Part shown: positions 53,485 through 64,000 of the stretch, one piece after another | How positions within the stretch are numbered: position 1 is the stretch's first letter | How the letters are laid out: the number at the start of each line of letters is the position of its first letter | DNA from: Strigops habroptila | Taxonomy: Eukaryota > Chordata > Aves > Psittaciformes > Psittacidae | Length of the DNA: 64,000 bases | Assembly (NCBI RefSeq): GCF_004027225.2 | Contig: NC_044289.2 | Span: 62,001 to 126,000 of the forward strand | Direction of reading: 5' to 3' | Position numbers and translations under genes: made by a program | The notes under the pieces: model-generated | Told to the model about the DNA's origin: nothing | Databases searched by the model: none | The model's input: only the letters and a program-made list of their open reading frames with translations

Positions 53485-53829
53485 TTCAAATCTGGTCTAG
53501 GGTTAGATGGCGGTATAGGAGGACCACCAAGAGATTTTCCCTGAGGCTGGACAGCCATGAGTGGCAGGGTGTGTGGGATAGTATGGGCAAGTATTTAGGC
53601 CAGTGGGCCCCTCCAGTGCTTTGGAACTTCACCACTGAACAAGTGCAACATCTGGAAAAACTAGCAAAACACTTAAACGAGGTGTGCTGTCATCCTGGTT
53701 ATACCAGAGAGGAACAAATCATGGCAACGTGCTGGGCTTTGCCTACGCCTACAGAGCCCTGCTCAACAGTAACCTTTAAAGGGAAAAAACGTCTCTGGAT
53801 CTGATGGCAAAGCAACAGACAACGCAGAT

Positions 53830-54150
53830 ATGCCAACTACAAACACAGCAGCTACTCAAACCCTGACCACAACAGACAATGCAACTACTCCAACTTCAAA
53901 TACCGCAGCTACACCAACCCCAGTGGCAAGCACAGCAGCTACTCAAACCCCAACAGCAACAGACAATGCGGCTACTCCAAGCACCGCAGCTACATCAACC
54001 ACAGCGACAAGCACAGCAGCTACTCAAACCCCGGCAACAGACACTGCAGCTACTCAAACCCCAGCAACAGATACTGCAGCCACTCCAACCCTAGTGGCAG
54101 ACACTGCAGCCACTCCAACCACAGTGACGAACACTGCAACTATACCAAAT
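53830..54150 (+). repeat. Threonine/alanine/proline-rich coding tandem repeat in gag of provirus B
   Basis: Degenerate units built on ACAGCAGCTACTCAAACCCC and CAACAGACA encode repeated AATQTP and TDTAATQTP phrases. It resembles a flexible, mucin-like linker between the N-terminal and capsid parts of Gag. Confidence 0.8.
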
Positions 54151-55302
54151 GGCCAATTTGTGACAGTATCTGTTGCCCCTGTAAGCAAAAACAAGCGAGA
54201 GACACAAAGAGCAACCCCTGCAGTGAAGAAAGATGAAGACCCAATGCAATTACTACATAGAACAAGATCTGAACAAGAGTTACTACTACGTGGATCAGAG
54301 GAAGAGGAAGCAGAAGAAGAGGTGACTTCTTGACCCCGGACCTCAACCGAGCTGCGGAATATGCAAAAAGATTTCACCCATCTTCCAAGGGAGCACATTG
54401 TCACCTGGTTGCTCCAATGCTGGGACAATGGGGCCGACGGTCATGAACTAGAAGGTAGGGAAGCCAAGCAGCTGGGATCACTTGCTAGGGAAGGAGGAAT
54501 CGACAAAGCGATTGCAAGAGAGAAGCAAGCCCTCAGTCTTTGGAGGCGGCTCCTGGCAGCTGTGAAGGAAAGGTTTCCCTACAAAGATGATATTATGAGT
54601 CGCTCAGCCAACTGGACCATGATAGAGAAAGGCATCCAATCCCTGAGGGAATCAGCCATTCTAGAGATGATCTATCATAGGCCAGATGCCAGGAACACAT
54701 CCGTAGATCCAGATGGAGTCGAATGTACACAACCCATGTGGCGGAAACTTACACAGAGTGCACCATCATCATATGCCCACACATTGGCATCGATGACCTG
54801 GAATGACAGAGTATCACCAACAGTGGATTACCTGATTTGTCAACTCTGAGAGTTCGAAGACAATCTCACCCCTTCCATCATTTCAGCTGTGGAAAAACTG
54901 TCCCAGGAGTTCAAACAATTGAGAGATGATTTATCCGATCTATCCAGCTCCCCATGTGTACCAACCCATGCCTCAACTATTAACAGAAGGCGCCCTACTG
55001 CTCGAGAAAGAAAACATAAGAGGTACACGCCACGGGCCACCCTATGGTTTTACCTGTGGGATCACGGAGAAGACATGAGAAAGTGGGATGGAAAACCTAC
55101 CTCAGTTCTGGAGCAACGGGTGCGTGAAATGAAGAGGAGAACAATGGTCAAGGATGATCCTCCCATGAAAGCTGCTGCTCCAGTTGCTGGTGAGCAGTTT
55201 CCCAGATGGAGTGGAAGAGCTGATTTTACTCCAGCTCCTGTGATAAGGAATACTAATCCCTTTCTACAAGACATAAGTGGAGAATTTTATGATCACTATT
55301 AG

Positions 55303-58300
55303 AGGGGCCCTGCCTCCAGCCAGGTGGAGGAGAGGGATAATCGGGTTTACTGGACTGTGTGGATCAGATGGCCTGGCACATCAGTCCCACAGAAGTATAA
55401 GGCTCTAGTAGATACCAGTGCACAGTGTACCCTGATGTCATCAGGGTATCAAGGGGTGGAACCCATTTATATTTCTGGAGTGACAGGAGGATCCCAACAG
55501 TTAACTATACTGGAAGCTGAAATCAGCCTGACTGGGAGGAAGTGGCAAAAGCACCCCATTGTGACTGGTCCAGGGGCTCCATGCATTCTTGGCATAGACT
55601 ATCTCAGGAGAGGGTTCTTCAAAGACCCAAAAAGGTATAGATGGGCTTTTGGTATCGCTACCTTGGAGACAGAGGAAATTAAGCAGCTGTCCACCTTACC
55701 CGGTCTCTCAGAGGATCCTTCTGTTGTGGGGTTGCTGAAGGTCGAAGAACAACAAGTGCCAATTGCGACCACAACAGTGCACTGGCGGCAATATTGCACC
55801 AACCGAGACTCCTTGATTCCCATCCATAAGCTGATCCGTAGACTGGAGAGCCAAGGAGTGATCAGCAGGACCCGCTCACCCTTTAATAGCCCCATATGGC
55901 CAGTGCAAAAGTCTAATGGAGAGTGGAGACTAACAGTAGACTATTGTGGCCTGAACGAAGTCACACCACCATTGAGTGCTGCTGTACCAGACATGTTAGA
56001 ACTTCAATATGAACTGGAGTCAAAGGCAGCCAAGTGGTATGCCACAATTGATATTGCCAATGCATTTTTCTCAATCCCTTTGGCAGCAGAATGCAGGCCA
56101 CAGTTTGCTTTCACTTGGAGGGGTGTCCGGTACACTTGGAACCGACTGCCCCAGGGGTGGAAACACAGCCCTACCATCTGCCATGGATTGATCCGGACTG
56201 CACTGGAACAGGGGCAAGCTCCAGAACACCTGCAATACATTGATGACATCATCGTGTGGGGTGATACAGCAGAAGAAGTTTTTGAGAAAGGGAGGAAGAT
56301 AATCCACATCCTGCTGAAGGCCGGTTTTGCCATAAAATGGAGTAAAGTCAAGGGACCTGCACAGGAGATTCAATTTTTGGGAATAAAATGGCAAGATGGA
56401 CGTCGCCAGATCCCCACAGATGTGATCAACAAGATAACAGCAATGTCTCCACCAACTAACAAGAAAGAAACACAAGCTTTCTTAGGTGTTGTGGGGTTCT
56501 GGAGAATGCACATCCCAAATTAGTTTGATTGTAAGCCCTCTCTACCACGTGACCCGGAAGAAGAATGATTTCAAATGGGGCCCTGAGCAACAACAAGCCT
56601 TTGAACAAATTAAACGAGAAATAGTTCATGCAGTAGCCCTTGGACCAGTCCAGGCTGGGCCAGATGTGAAAAATGTGCTCTATACTGCAGCTGGGGAGAA
56701 TGGTCCTACCTGGAGCCTCTGGCAGAAAGCTCCAGGGGAGACTCGAGGTCGACCCCTCGGCTTTTGGAGTCGGGGATATAAAGGATCCGAGGCCAGCTAT
56801 ACTCCCACTGAAAAAGAGATACTGGCAGCCTATGAAGGGGCTCGAGCTGCCTCAGAAGTGACTGGAACTGAAGCGCAGCTACTCCCGGCACCCCGGTTGC
56901 CTGTGCTGGGCTGGATGTTCAAAGGCAGGGTCTCATCTACACATCATGCAACTGATGCTACATGGAGTAAGTGGGCCGCACTAATTACACAACGAGCTTG
57001 AATAGGAAATCCCAGTCGTCCAGGAATTCTAGAAGTCATCATGGACTGGCCAGAGGGCAAAGATTTTGGGATGTCACCAGAAGAGGAGGTGACGCGTGCT
57101 GAAGAGGCCCCACCATATAATGAACTGTCAGAGAGTGAAAAGCAATATGCCTTGTTTACTGATGGGTCCTGCTGTATTGTGGGAAAGCATCGGAGATGGA
57201 AGGCAGCTGTGTGGAGTCCCCTGAGACAAGTTGCAGAAACTGCTGAAGGAGAGGGTGAATCGAGTCAGTTTGCAGAGGTGACAGCCATCCAGCTGGCCTT
57301 GGACATTGCTGAACGAGAAAAATGGCCAGCACTTTATCTCTATACTGACTCATGGATGGTGGCAAATGCCCTGTGGGGGTGCTTGCAGCAATGGAAGCAG
57401 AGCAACTGGCAATGCAGAAGTAAACCCATCTGGGCTGCTGCATTGTGGCAAGATATCGCTGCCCAGGTGCAGAACCTGGTGGTGAAGGTACGCCACATAG
57501 GTGCTCATGTACCCAAGAGTCGGGCCACTGAGGAACACCAGAACAACCAGCAAGAGGATAAAGCTGCTAAGACTGAAGTGGCTCAGATGGACTTAGATTG
57601 GCAACATAAGGGTGAATTATGTTTAGCCCGGTGGGCCCATGACACCTCAGGCCATCAAGGCAGAGATGCAACATATAGATGGGCTCGTGATCGAGGGGTG
57701 GACTTAATGATGGACACTATTGCCCAGGTTATTCACGAATGTGAAATGTGCTGCAACTAAGCAAGCCAAATGGTTAAAGCCTCTCTGGTATGGAGGACGA
57801 TGGCTGAAGTACAAGTATGGGGAGGCCTGGCAGATTGACTATATCACACTCCCACCAACCCACCAAGGCAAGCGCTATGTGTTTACCATGGTGGAAGCAA
57901 CCACCGGATGGCTGGAAACATACGCTGTGCCCCACGCCACTGCCCGGAACACTGTCCTGGGCCTTGAGAAACAAGTTTTGTGGTGACACAGCACCCCAGA
58001 GAGAACTGAGTCAGACAGTGGGACTCATTTCCGGAACAACCTCATAGACACTTGGGCCAAAGAGCATGGCATTGAGTGGGTATACCACATCCCCTACCAT
58101 GCACCAGCCTCTGCGAAAATCGAACGGTACAATGGGCTGTTAAAAACTACACTGAGAGCAATGGGTGGTGGGACTTTCAAACACTGAGATACACATTTAC
58201 CAAAAGCCACCTGGTTGGTCAGCACTAGAGGATCTGCCAACAGGGCTGGCCCAGCCCAGTCAGAACTTTTACGTACTGTAGAGGGGGATAAAGTTCCTGT

Positions 58301-58440
58301 GGTGCACATAAAGAATTTGTTGGGGAAGACAGTCTGGGTTATTCCTGCTTCAGGTAAAGGCAAACCCACTCATGGGGTTGCTTTTGCCCAGGGACCTGGA
58401 TATACTTGGTGGGTAATGCGGGAAGATGGGGAAGTCTGAT
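55303..58440 (+). pseudogene. pol: Protease-reverse transcriptase-RNase H-integrase of provirus B, broken
   Basis: Colinear with the provirus A frame. The protease active site reads DTS instead of DTG. RT keeps LPQG and YIDD, but VDYRGLN reads VDYCGLN. A 2-bp loss at 56519-56521 creates a stop and shifts the frame. Further breaks are a TGA at 56999-57001, a 2-bp loss near 57748 in the zinc-binding part of integrase, a TGA at 57984-57986, a TGA near 58186 and a TGA at 58437-58439. Integrase also has SDSG for SDNG. Three of the stops are CGA-to-TGA changes. No active product is expected. Confidence 0.95.
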
Positions 58441-58914
58441 GGGTACCTCAAGGGGATTTGATTTTGGGGGAAAACAGCCAATGAACTCAATTGTATGCTG
58501 TTGCCTGCTCTATAACACTTTTATAGCCCACAAGCTAGATATCTTCAGGTCGCCAGCAACCAACCCTGACTTCCCTCCGATCATCACCCCAACAAAGAAT
58601 GAATTTTGAGGAAACCAGATGAGCTCAGCAGTGACCAGACGAGTTTGGCGGTGTCATCAGCAGGCAACGACCCAACACTACACACCGTCCCTCCTGCCCT
58701 GGAAGACTATTACAAGAGATGGAACCTGACATCATGGACTGGATGAATTCAGCAATTTTATAGGGATTGGTCCATGGACCAGGGAATGATATCTTTCTCT
58801 TTGTGTGTGGGTGTGGGTGTATATATATGTGTATATATGGGACAGGGGCGATGGTGTGTTGAGAGATGTGGGATCTGAGCATGACATGAATGGTATGGAA
58901 TAAGGGGTGGATAC

Positions 58915-59483
58915 TGTCCTGGGTTCAGCTATAACAGTCATTTTTCTCCTTCTTAGTAGCTGGCGCAGTGCTGTAGTTTTTTTAACTTTCAGCCTGGGAA
59001 CAACACTGATAACACCGATGTTTTCAGTTGTTGCTAAGTAATGTTTACTCTGACCAAGGATTCTCTCAGTCTCATGCTTTGCCAGGGAGGAGGGGAAGCC
59101 GGGAGGAAGCAGAGACAGGACACCTGACCCAATCTAGCCAAAGGGGTATTCCATACCATGGCACGTCATGCCCAGTATGTAAACTGTGGCGAGTTACCTG
59201 GAAGGTCCAGATTGCTGCTCGGGTCGGGCTGGGTATCGGTCGACGGGTGGTGAGCAATTGTATCCTCTCCCCTTGTTATTTCACTAATCATTATCATCAT
59301 TGGTGGTAGCAGTAGTGGTTTTGTATTATACCTTAATTACTGGACTGCTCTTATCTCAACCCGTGGGAGTTACATTCTTCCGATTCTCCTCCCCATCCCT
59401 CCGGGAGCGTGGGGAGGAAGAAGAGGGGGAGTGAGTGAGCGGCTGCATGGTTCCGAGTTACCGGCTGGGCTCAAACCGCGACA
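58915..59483 (+). repeat. 3' LTR of provirus B
   Basis: TGTCCTGGGTTCAGC to CCGCGACA, followed by CATGG. The TATA region reads TATGTAAA. Its many differences from the 5' LTR mark an older insertion than provirus A. Confidence 0.95.
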
Positions 59484-59524
59484 CATGGAGATCACGCGAA
59501 ATCGACTATTCTTCACAGCGAATA

Positions 59525-60245
59525 CATAGAATCACAGAAGCACAGAATCAAAGAATGGTTAGGGCTGGAAAGGACCTTAGGATCATCTAGTTCCTGCCAT
59601 GGGCAGGGACGCCTCACACTAGACCGTGTTGCCCAACGTCAAGAAGGCCCCATCCAACCTGGCCTTGCACACTGCCAGGGATGGAGCATTTACCACTTCT
59701 TTGGGCAACCTGTTCCAGGGCCTCACCACCCTCACATTAAAGAACTTCTTCCTTGTATGCAACCTGAATTTTCCCTTTGCACATGTGTCTGGCAGGCTGG
59801 CATAGTGGCCGCCCATCTGAAATCTCTGTTCTAAAAGTGGATTTCCTCATTGCAGATGTCCCCTGTTTAAGTTTTAACCCATTAGCTCTTGTCCTATCGC
59901 TGAAGTCCCTGATGAAGAGTCCCTCTCCAGCATCCTTGTAGCCCTCTTCAGACACTGGAAGCTGCTCTGAGGTCTCCACACAGCTTCTCTTCTCCAGGCT
60001 GAACAGCCCCAATGTTCTCAGCCTGTCTCCAGAGCAGAGCTGCTCCAGCGCCTGATCATCCCCATGGCCTCCCCTGGACTTGCTCCAACAGCTCCATGTC
60101 CTTCTTATGTTGAGGACACCAGAACTGCACACAGTGCTCCCAGTGGGGTCTCATGAGAGCAGAATAAAGGGGCAGGATCATCTCCATGACCTGCTGGTCA
60201 CACTCCTCTTGATGCAGGCCAGGATATGGTTACAGCTTTTGCCAT
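59525..60245 (-). mobile_element. CR1 LINE 3' part with an 85-bp foreign segment inside
   Basis: Starts AGAATCACAGAAGCACAG and runs through AAGAATGGTTAGGGCTGG to GATGCAGGCCAGGATATGG, reverse orientation. Between CAACCTGAAT and CCCTGTTTAAG, normally about adjacent in CR1, lies 59775-59859, which matches the OR5 3' UTR. 60246-60507 after it holds nothing I recognise. Confidence 0.88.
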
Positions 60246-60507
60246 GCTGTGCCTGCGCTGTGGGGCTGTGGGACCACATGTGGGGCAGCAGGGCTGGGCC
60301 AACACAGGACAGGGAGGGCACTAACAGGGGCCATGAAACCACTGCCAAAAGGTGACCACCTGGAGTTGGTGACTGCAAGAAAAGCCAAGAGCAAGAAGAG
60401 CTTCAAGTGCTGTTTGAGAGCCCAAGACTGAGCAAGGAAAGTGCAGGGCTGCTGCTGAATGGGGACAGTGAGCTAATAAACAGCAGAAAACAACGGGGCT
60501 GAGGGAC

Positions 60508-61186
60508 TGTGCTGGGTTTGGCTGGGATAAAGTCAATTTTCTTCACAGTAGCTGGTATGGGGCCGTGTTTCAGATTTGTACTGGAAAGAGTGCTGATGGC
60601 ACAGTGATGTTTTAGTCATGGCTGAGCAGTGCTTACACAGGGTCAGGGACATTTCTGCTTCTCACACCCCCCACCAGTGAGTAGGCTGGGGGTGCACAAG
60701 GAGCTGGGGGGGGCAGCCAGGACAGCTGACCCCCTCTGACCCAAGGGATATTCCAGAACACACAGCGTCATGTTCAGCATATAAAGCTGGGGGAAGAAGA
60801 AGGAAGGATAGGAAAACAATTGGAGTGAAGGTGTTTGTCTGTCCATGTCACCGTATGCAGGATAGAGCTCTCCTTTGGTTTACCATGCACTGTTATGCAT
60901 GATAAAGCTTCTCTTTGGTTGGACACCAGGTGCCCACCAAAGCTGGTCTGTCATTCTCCCTCCTCAGCTTTCCTGGCAATGGCTGAGCACCTTCCTGCCA
61001 ATGGGAAGTAGTGCATGGATTCCTCGCTTTGTTTTGCCTGTGTGTGCAGCTTTTGCTCTACCCAGTAAACTGTCTTTATCTCAATCCATGGGTTTTCTAA
61101 CTTTTACCCTTCTGATTCTCTCACCTACTCCACCGGAAGGGGAGTGAGCAAGCGAATGTGTTGCTGGCTGGGATTAACCAATGACA
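60508..61186 (+). mobile_element. Solo LTR, ERVL-like, with target duplication GGGAC
   Basis: TGTGCTGGGTTTGGC to CCAATGACA, 679 bp, flanked by GGGAC at 60503-60507 and 61187-61191. There is a CATATAAAG core-promoter candidate near 60778. It is a different family from proviruses A and B, but shares its general order (GACAGCTGACCCC, promoter, GAGTGAGC near the 3' end). Related to the older LTR at 22382-22925. Confidence 0.9.
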
Positions 61187-61191
61187 GGGAC

Positions 61192-61614
61192 TTGATGCCT
61201 TCTTTGCCTGAGACTTTACTGACAAGGTCTCCCAGGCCTCTATGTTCAATGTGGGGCTCCAGGAAGAGGAGAGCACATATCGTCATCAGCCTCATGAAAT
61301 CCCAGAGGGAGAAATGCCAGTTTCTGCCCCTGCAGGGGACTCACCTGCACTGGCACACGCTGGAGCTGCCTGGCTGGGAGCAGCCCATGGCAAAGGTCTG
61401 GGTGGGCAGGAGCTGGACAGGAGGCAGCGTGTGCCCTGGCAGCAAGGCAGGACAGCAGCATCCCGGGCTGTATGACCAGGAGCATGGCAGGAGAACAAGG
61501 GAAGGGATGCTCTGGAATACTCCATCCAGGTTTCAGACCCCCAGTTCAGGAACGAGGTTGGCAAGCAGGAGTGGGTTTAGCAATAGCTGCCTGCACAGGC
61601 AAGGAGGACATGGA
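61192..61614 (+). repeat. Duplicated intergenic DNA next to the CR1s
   Basis: About 61430-61610 is the inverted partner of 39240-39480. 61200-61260 carries a worn CR1 ORF2 trace (TDKVSQASMF). No gene. Confidence 0.55.
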
Positions 61615-61885
61615 GAATACAGAGCCAGGCTCCTCACCATGGTGCCTGGTGGGAGGGCAAAAGGCAATGGGGGATAGTGACAGAGGAGAGGTTCAACCAG
61701 GACATAAGGAAACCTTGTTCCTATAGGCTGAGGCAAGTGCTGCATTGGGGTCACCCAGGGAGGCTGTGCAGTCTCTGGCCTTGGGGTTTTCCAGCTCCGA
61801 CTGAACCACTTCCTCTGACCCTGTTTCTGACAGGTTGGACTTGAGACCTCCTGGGGTCCCTTCCAACCTCTCTTCTCTTATGATC
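61615..61885 (+). mobile_element. CR1 LINE 3' part (older subfamily), inverted copy of 38967-39240
   Basis: CCATGGTGCCTGGTGGGAGG, GACCCTGTTTCTGACAGG, and GGGGTCCCTTCCAACCTC at the 3' end. Confidence 0.8.
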
Positions 61886-61894
61886 CTACAATGA

Positions 61895-62258
61895 TGGGCT
61901 TATGAAGGGCCACAAAGATTCTCCAACGGTTGGAGCACGTCTCTGATGAAGACAGGCTGAGAGAGCTGGGGATGTTCAGCCTGGAGAAGGCTCCGGGAGA
62001 CCTTACTAAGACCATAGCTAAACAGAGCCTTCAAGAAATCTGGAGAGGGGCTTTTTCCAAGGATGTGCAGTGACAGGAGAAGGGGGAATGGCTTTAAACT
62101 GAAAGAGGCGGGATTTAGATCAGACTTTAGGAAGGAATTCTTCCCTGAGGGTGGTGGGACACTGGCATAGGGTGCCCAGGGAAGCTGTGGCTGCCCCATC
62201 GCTGACAGTGTGCAAGGCCAGGCTGGACGGGGCTTGCAGCAAACTGCTCTAGTGGACC
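61895..62258 (+). mobile_element. CR1 LINE 3' part, inverted copy of 38585-38945
   Basis: GGGCCACAAAGATTCTCC, GACAGGCTGAGAGAGCTGGG and GGTGGTGGGACACTGGCATAG, sense orientation. Confidence 0.85.
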
Positions 62259-62344
62259 ACTCTAAACCACCTCCATAACACCCAGAAACTCCCCTGAAAC
62301 ACCTCAAAAAATCCAAAACCACCCCCACAACACCCAATGGACAC

Positions 62345-62585
62345 CCACAACGTGTTTCAAGCGAAAGTAGGATTGAAATGACAAAGAACACGTACCTGGA
62401 TGCGCAGGGCAGCCCGGGGAGATGCAGCCTCCTGATGGAGGGGTCTCCTCTGCACTGGTTACTGCAGGGCTCTCGCTCCTTAAATAGCCCACAGTCACTG
62501 TGGGGGCCCCCGTCACAATGGGCATCTCCACAGCGACCACCACGGCTTTGTGATGGTGGCAGCATCGTGCCCATGGCCACTGGGC
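62345..62585 (-). promoter_or_regulatory. Inverted copy of the promoter-like segment at 36830-37030
   Basis: TATTTAAG (62486-62479) and CAG followed by GTACGTG (from 62395) on the minus strand are both conserved. Confidence 0.35.
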
Positions 62586-62880
62586 ACCCAGGGGTGCTCC
62601 GGGAGGATGTGCTCCAGAGCAGGGCTTCCCTCTGCACCATGCAAGGGACAGGACAAGACAGGTCCCTTGTTGCGGGGCTGGCTGCAGGGTGTGAATGTGG
62701 GTGTGCAGCCAGGGGTGCCCAGCGCTGTCCTTGCGAGCAGGGTCCCTGCACCCCAGGGGCTGTGTGCCGGGGCAGGGACTCTGCCGCCTGCCAGGGTCTG
62801 CACTCAGCCTGCCCGGGAGCTCCCCACGGTGCTGGGGGAGAAGTTGGGGGGGAAGGATTGACCCCAGCAGGGCAGCCAAA
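62586..62880 (+). repeat. Third copy of part of block C
   Basis: Direct copy of about 47806-48070, at very high identity, and inverted to about 26050-26320. No gene. Confidence 0.75.
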
Positions 62881-62904
62881 GGGCGCTGCTGCTGTAGAGA
62901 GGGT

Positions 62905-63600
62905 GCTGTGTGGGTCAGGGTTACTCACACCTCCAGGTCACCCTAGGGTGACATTTCCAAGGGGAATTTCCAAGGGGAAGCTCAAGGCAGGTGTTGCTAG
63001 AAAAACATGGAGCTTTTCTGAGCCTCTGTTCTCAGTTTCCTATTTGTGATGAATTTGGGGGTCAAATGAAAAGGAGCTCTCATGCTTGAACAAGTCTCTG
63101 AGACTCCTGAGGTGCAACTTTGGGTGATCATCAGGTCTGATATAAGCATCCTGATGTGCCTTCAGCCCCTCCTCGGCCTATGGACAGCACCAGCATCATC
63201 CATCAGGCTTGGTATGACCTGCCCTTCTCCACCCGCAAACAGGAACACGTGCCCAGGCAGTTCCCTTAAAACAGGCAGGTTTGTGGAGGGCCAAGGTGAG
63301 CGCAGAGAGGTTCACAAGAGGTCTGTGAGCACTCACAGGGAAAGACATGGGAGAGGGAAACACCTCCCAGCAGGAAAATCTCCAGGTAGCAGGGATATGA
63401 TCTGGGAACGGGAGAAACCTAAACCCAGAACTGCTGTTGCAGGGAGAATTCAGAACTATCCGTGTGAGCCCTTGAATGCAGAGCCCCTCCTCTGAGCAAG
63501 CCCCCTTGGCTCCTCTGCCTCCCAGCACAGCTCTGCCCCCAGGGCTGGGGGTCCAAGGCGTGACCGCCCTCCCCCGCAGGCAGAGCTCCTGCAGAGCCCT
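62905..63600 (+). repeat. Copy of the OR2 upstream flank (8027-8700)
   Basis: Direct copy; the match ends at about 63600 with CTGCAGAGCCCT. In module 1 an OR follows about 0.6 kb later, but here the sequence switches to simple repeats. Confidence 0.8.
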
Positions 63601-63639
63601 TCACTCCACCCTCCGCCCCCCCCGCACATTTAGGTCTGC

Positions 63640-63900
63640 GCAGCATCCGTCCACCCAATCGATTCGTTATCGAGTTGGTGAACTATTCGTTCGTGGATTC
63701 ATGCATTCGTGAGTTCATCCTTTCATTTCTGCGTCTGTTTCTTTCTTTTTACTGAATCTAGGTTTGGGCTTTTTTAAGCTTTTTTTAAATTATTTTTTTA
63801 TTTTTTTATTCATTTATTCATGTTTTTACCTATGTAGCTATCCATGTATCTATGTATGTATATATATGTATGTATCTATCTATCTATCTATGTATCTATC
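63640..63900 (+). repeat. Simple repeats: ATTCGTT-like, T-rich, and TATC/TATG microsatellite
   Basis: Degenerate ATTCGT/ATTCAT phrases (63655-63735), then a T-rich tract (63740-63820), then TATG and TATC units up to 63900. The last 100 bp are C-rich with nothing recognised. Confidence 0.8.
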
Positions 63901-64000
63901 GCCCTCCCTCCGCAGCAATCTCCTGCTGGCCCTGCATCCCCCGCCCCCTGGCCTCCCCTCCCCCACGTCCCGGTGGGAAGGCTTCTGTGTAAAGAAACAC

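Larger units (their letters stand above)
51744..55302 (+). pseudogene. gag: Leader and gag region of provirus B, broken
   Basis: A hydrophobic leader (51744-51885, resuming at 53058 after the nested LTR) matches the N-terminus of the provirus A frame. It runs in frame (after a stop near 53265) into 53346-53804, with a membrane-like stretch, a basic stretch and a matrix-like part. After a frame change at an A6 run (53785-53790) come a T/A/P-rich repeat, an acidic run, a capsid-like part (HLPREHIVTWLLQCWDNGAD) and a coiled, basic C-terminal part. In-frame TGAs at 54331 and 54847 interrupt it. A final TAG (55300-55302) stands between gag and protease in one frame. I see no CCHC zinc knuckle. Confidence 0.8.
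51114..59483 (+). mobile_element. Provirus B: older ERVL-type endogenous retrovirus with gag, decayed
   Basis: Two LTRs (568 and 569 bp) are bounded by the target duplication CATGG (51109-51113 and 59484-59488). The element is 8370 bp, of which 1167 bp is a nested LTR. Its pol is closely similar to provirus A, but it keeps about 2 kb of gag that A lacks. Its LTRs differ from each other at many more sites than those of A. Stops and frameshifts break gag and pol. No env is recognised. Confidence 0.96.

Noticed and set aside
53784-53791. Possible -1 ribosomal slip site (GGGAAAAAAC) in gag of provirus B
   Set aside because: The next open frame is +1, not -1, relative to the first. A one-base change in the A run explains it better.
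61900-62928. 342-codon minus-strand frame
   Set aside because: It runs across a CR1 end, the promoter-like block and block C without a shared origin, so it is a chance chain of repeats.
63840-63900. TATC/TATG units checked as a CRISPR-like or satellite array
   Set aside because: A plain tetranucleotide microsatellite; no spacers and no longer unit.

Overview
The window is bird nuclear DNA. Three features show this. It has many 3'-end fragments of CR1 LINEs. It has a cluster of intronless olfactory receptor (OR) genes of the avian-expanded family 14-like type. It has several LTR families, including an ERVL-type provirus family present as two proviruses, two solo LTRs and two pol fragments. 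The order of bird cannot be told from the sequence. Apart from one OR gene and one retroviral reading frame, nearly everything is pseudogene, transposon or segmental duplication; I see no tRNA genes, no CRISPR array and no bacterial-type genes.

Layout. 1-1.4 kb: the 3' half of an OR (OR1, cut by the window edge) with a solo LTR in its 3' UTR. 1.4-3.4 kb: CR1 pieces and a solo LTR. 3.5-10.2 kb: duplication module 1, ending in OR pseudogene OR2 (+). 12.8-20.0 kb: two inverted copies of a low-copy repeat with a young ERVL provirus (copy A, 13933-19108) between them. 20-23.8 kb: intergenic DNA, an old LTR and a degenerate tandem repeat. 24.1-31.0 kb: module 2, inverted, with OR pseudogene OR3 (-). 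31.0-35.05 kb: two solo LTRs of an ERV1-like type, an LTR promoter fragment with a tandem repeat, and a CR1, all inserted into duplicated DNA. 35.85-36.9 kb: OR pseudogene OR4 (+). 37-40.3 kb: AT-rich and telomere-like DNA and CR1s. 40.3-50.5 kb: module 3, ending in OR5 (+), the only OR with a complete open frame (311 aa). 51.1-59.5 kb: ERVL provirus copy B, older, gag-containing but decayed, with another LTR nested in it. 59.5-64 kb: CR1s, another solo LTR, more duplicated blocks and a microsatellite.

How it fits together. The ORs travel with their flanks in modules of roughly 7-9 kb. Modules 2 and 3 form the arms of a large imperfect palindrome centred near 37.1 kb, and module 1 is a further direct copy. 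The copies share stop codons, and several copies preserve the empty site of an insertion present in a sister copy, so the order of events can be read from the window. Copy A appears to be a gag-deleted derivative of the copy B type: a deletion between 8-bp repeats fused a hydrophobic N-terminal leader in frame to protease, reverse transcriptase, RNase H and integrase. Copy B retains the gag region, which includes a stretch of about 60 nt that looks like 5S rRNA.
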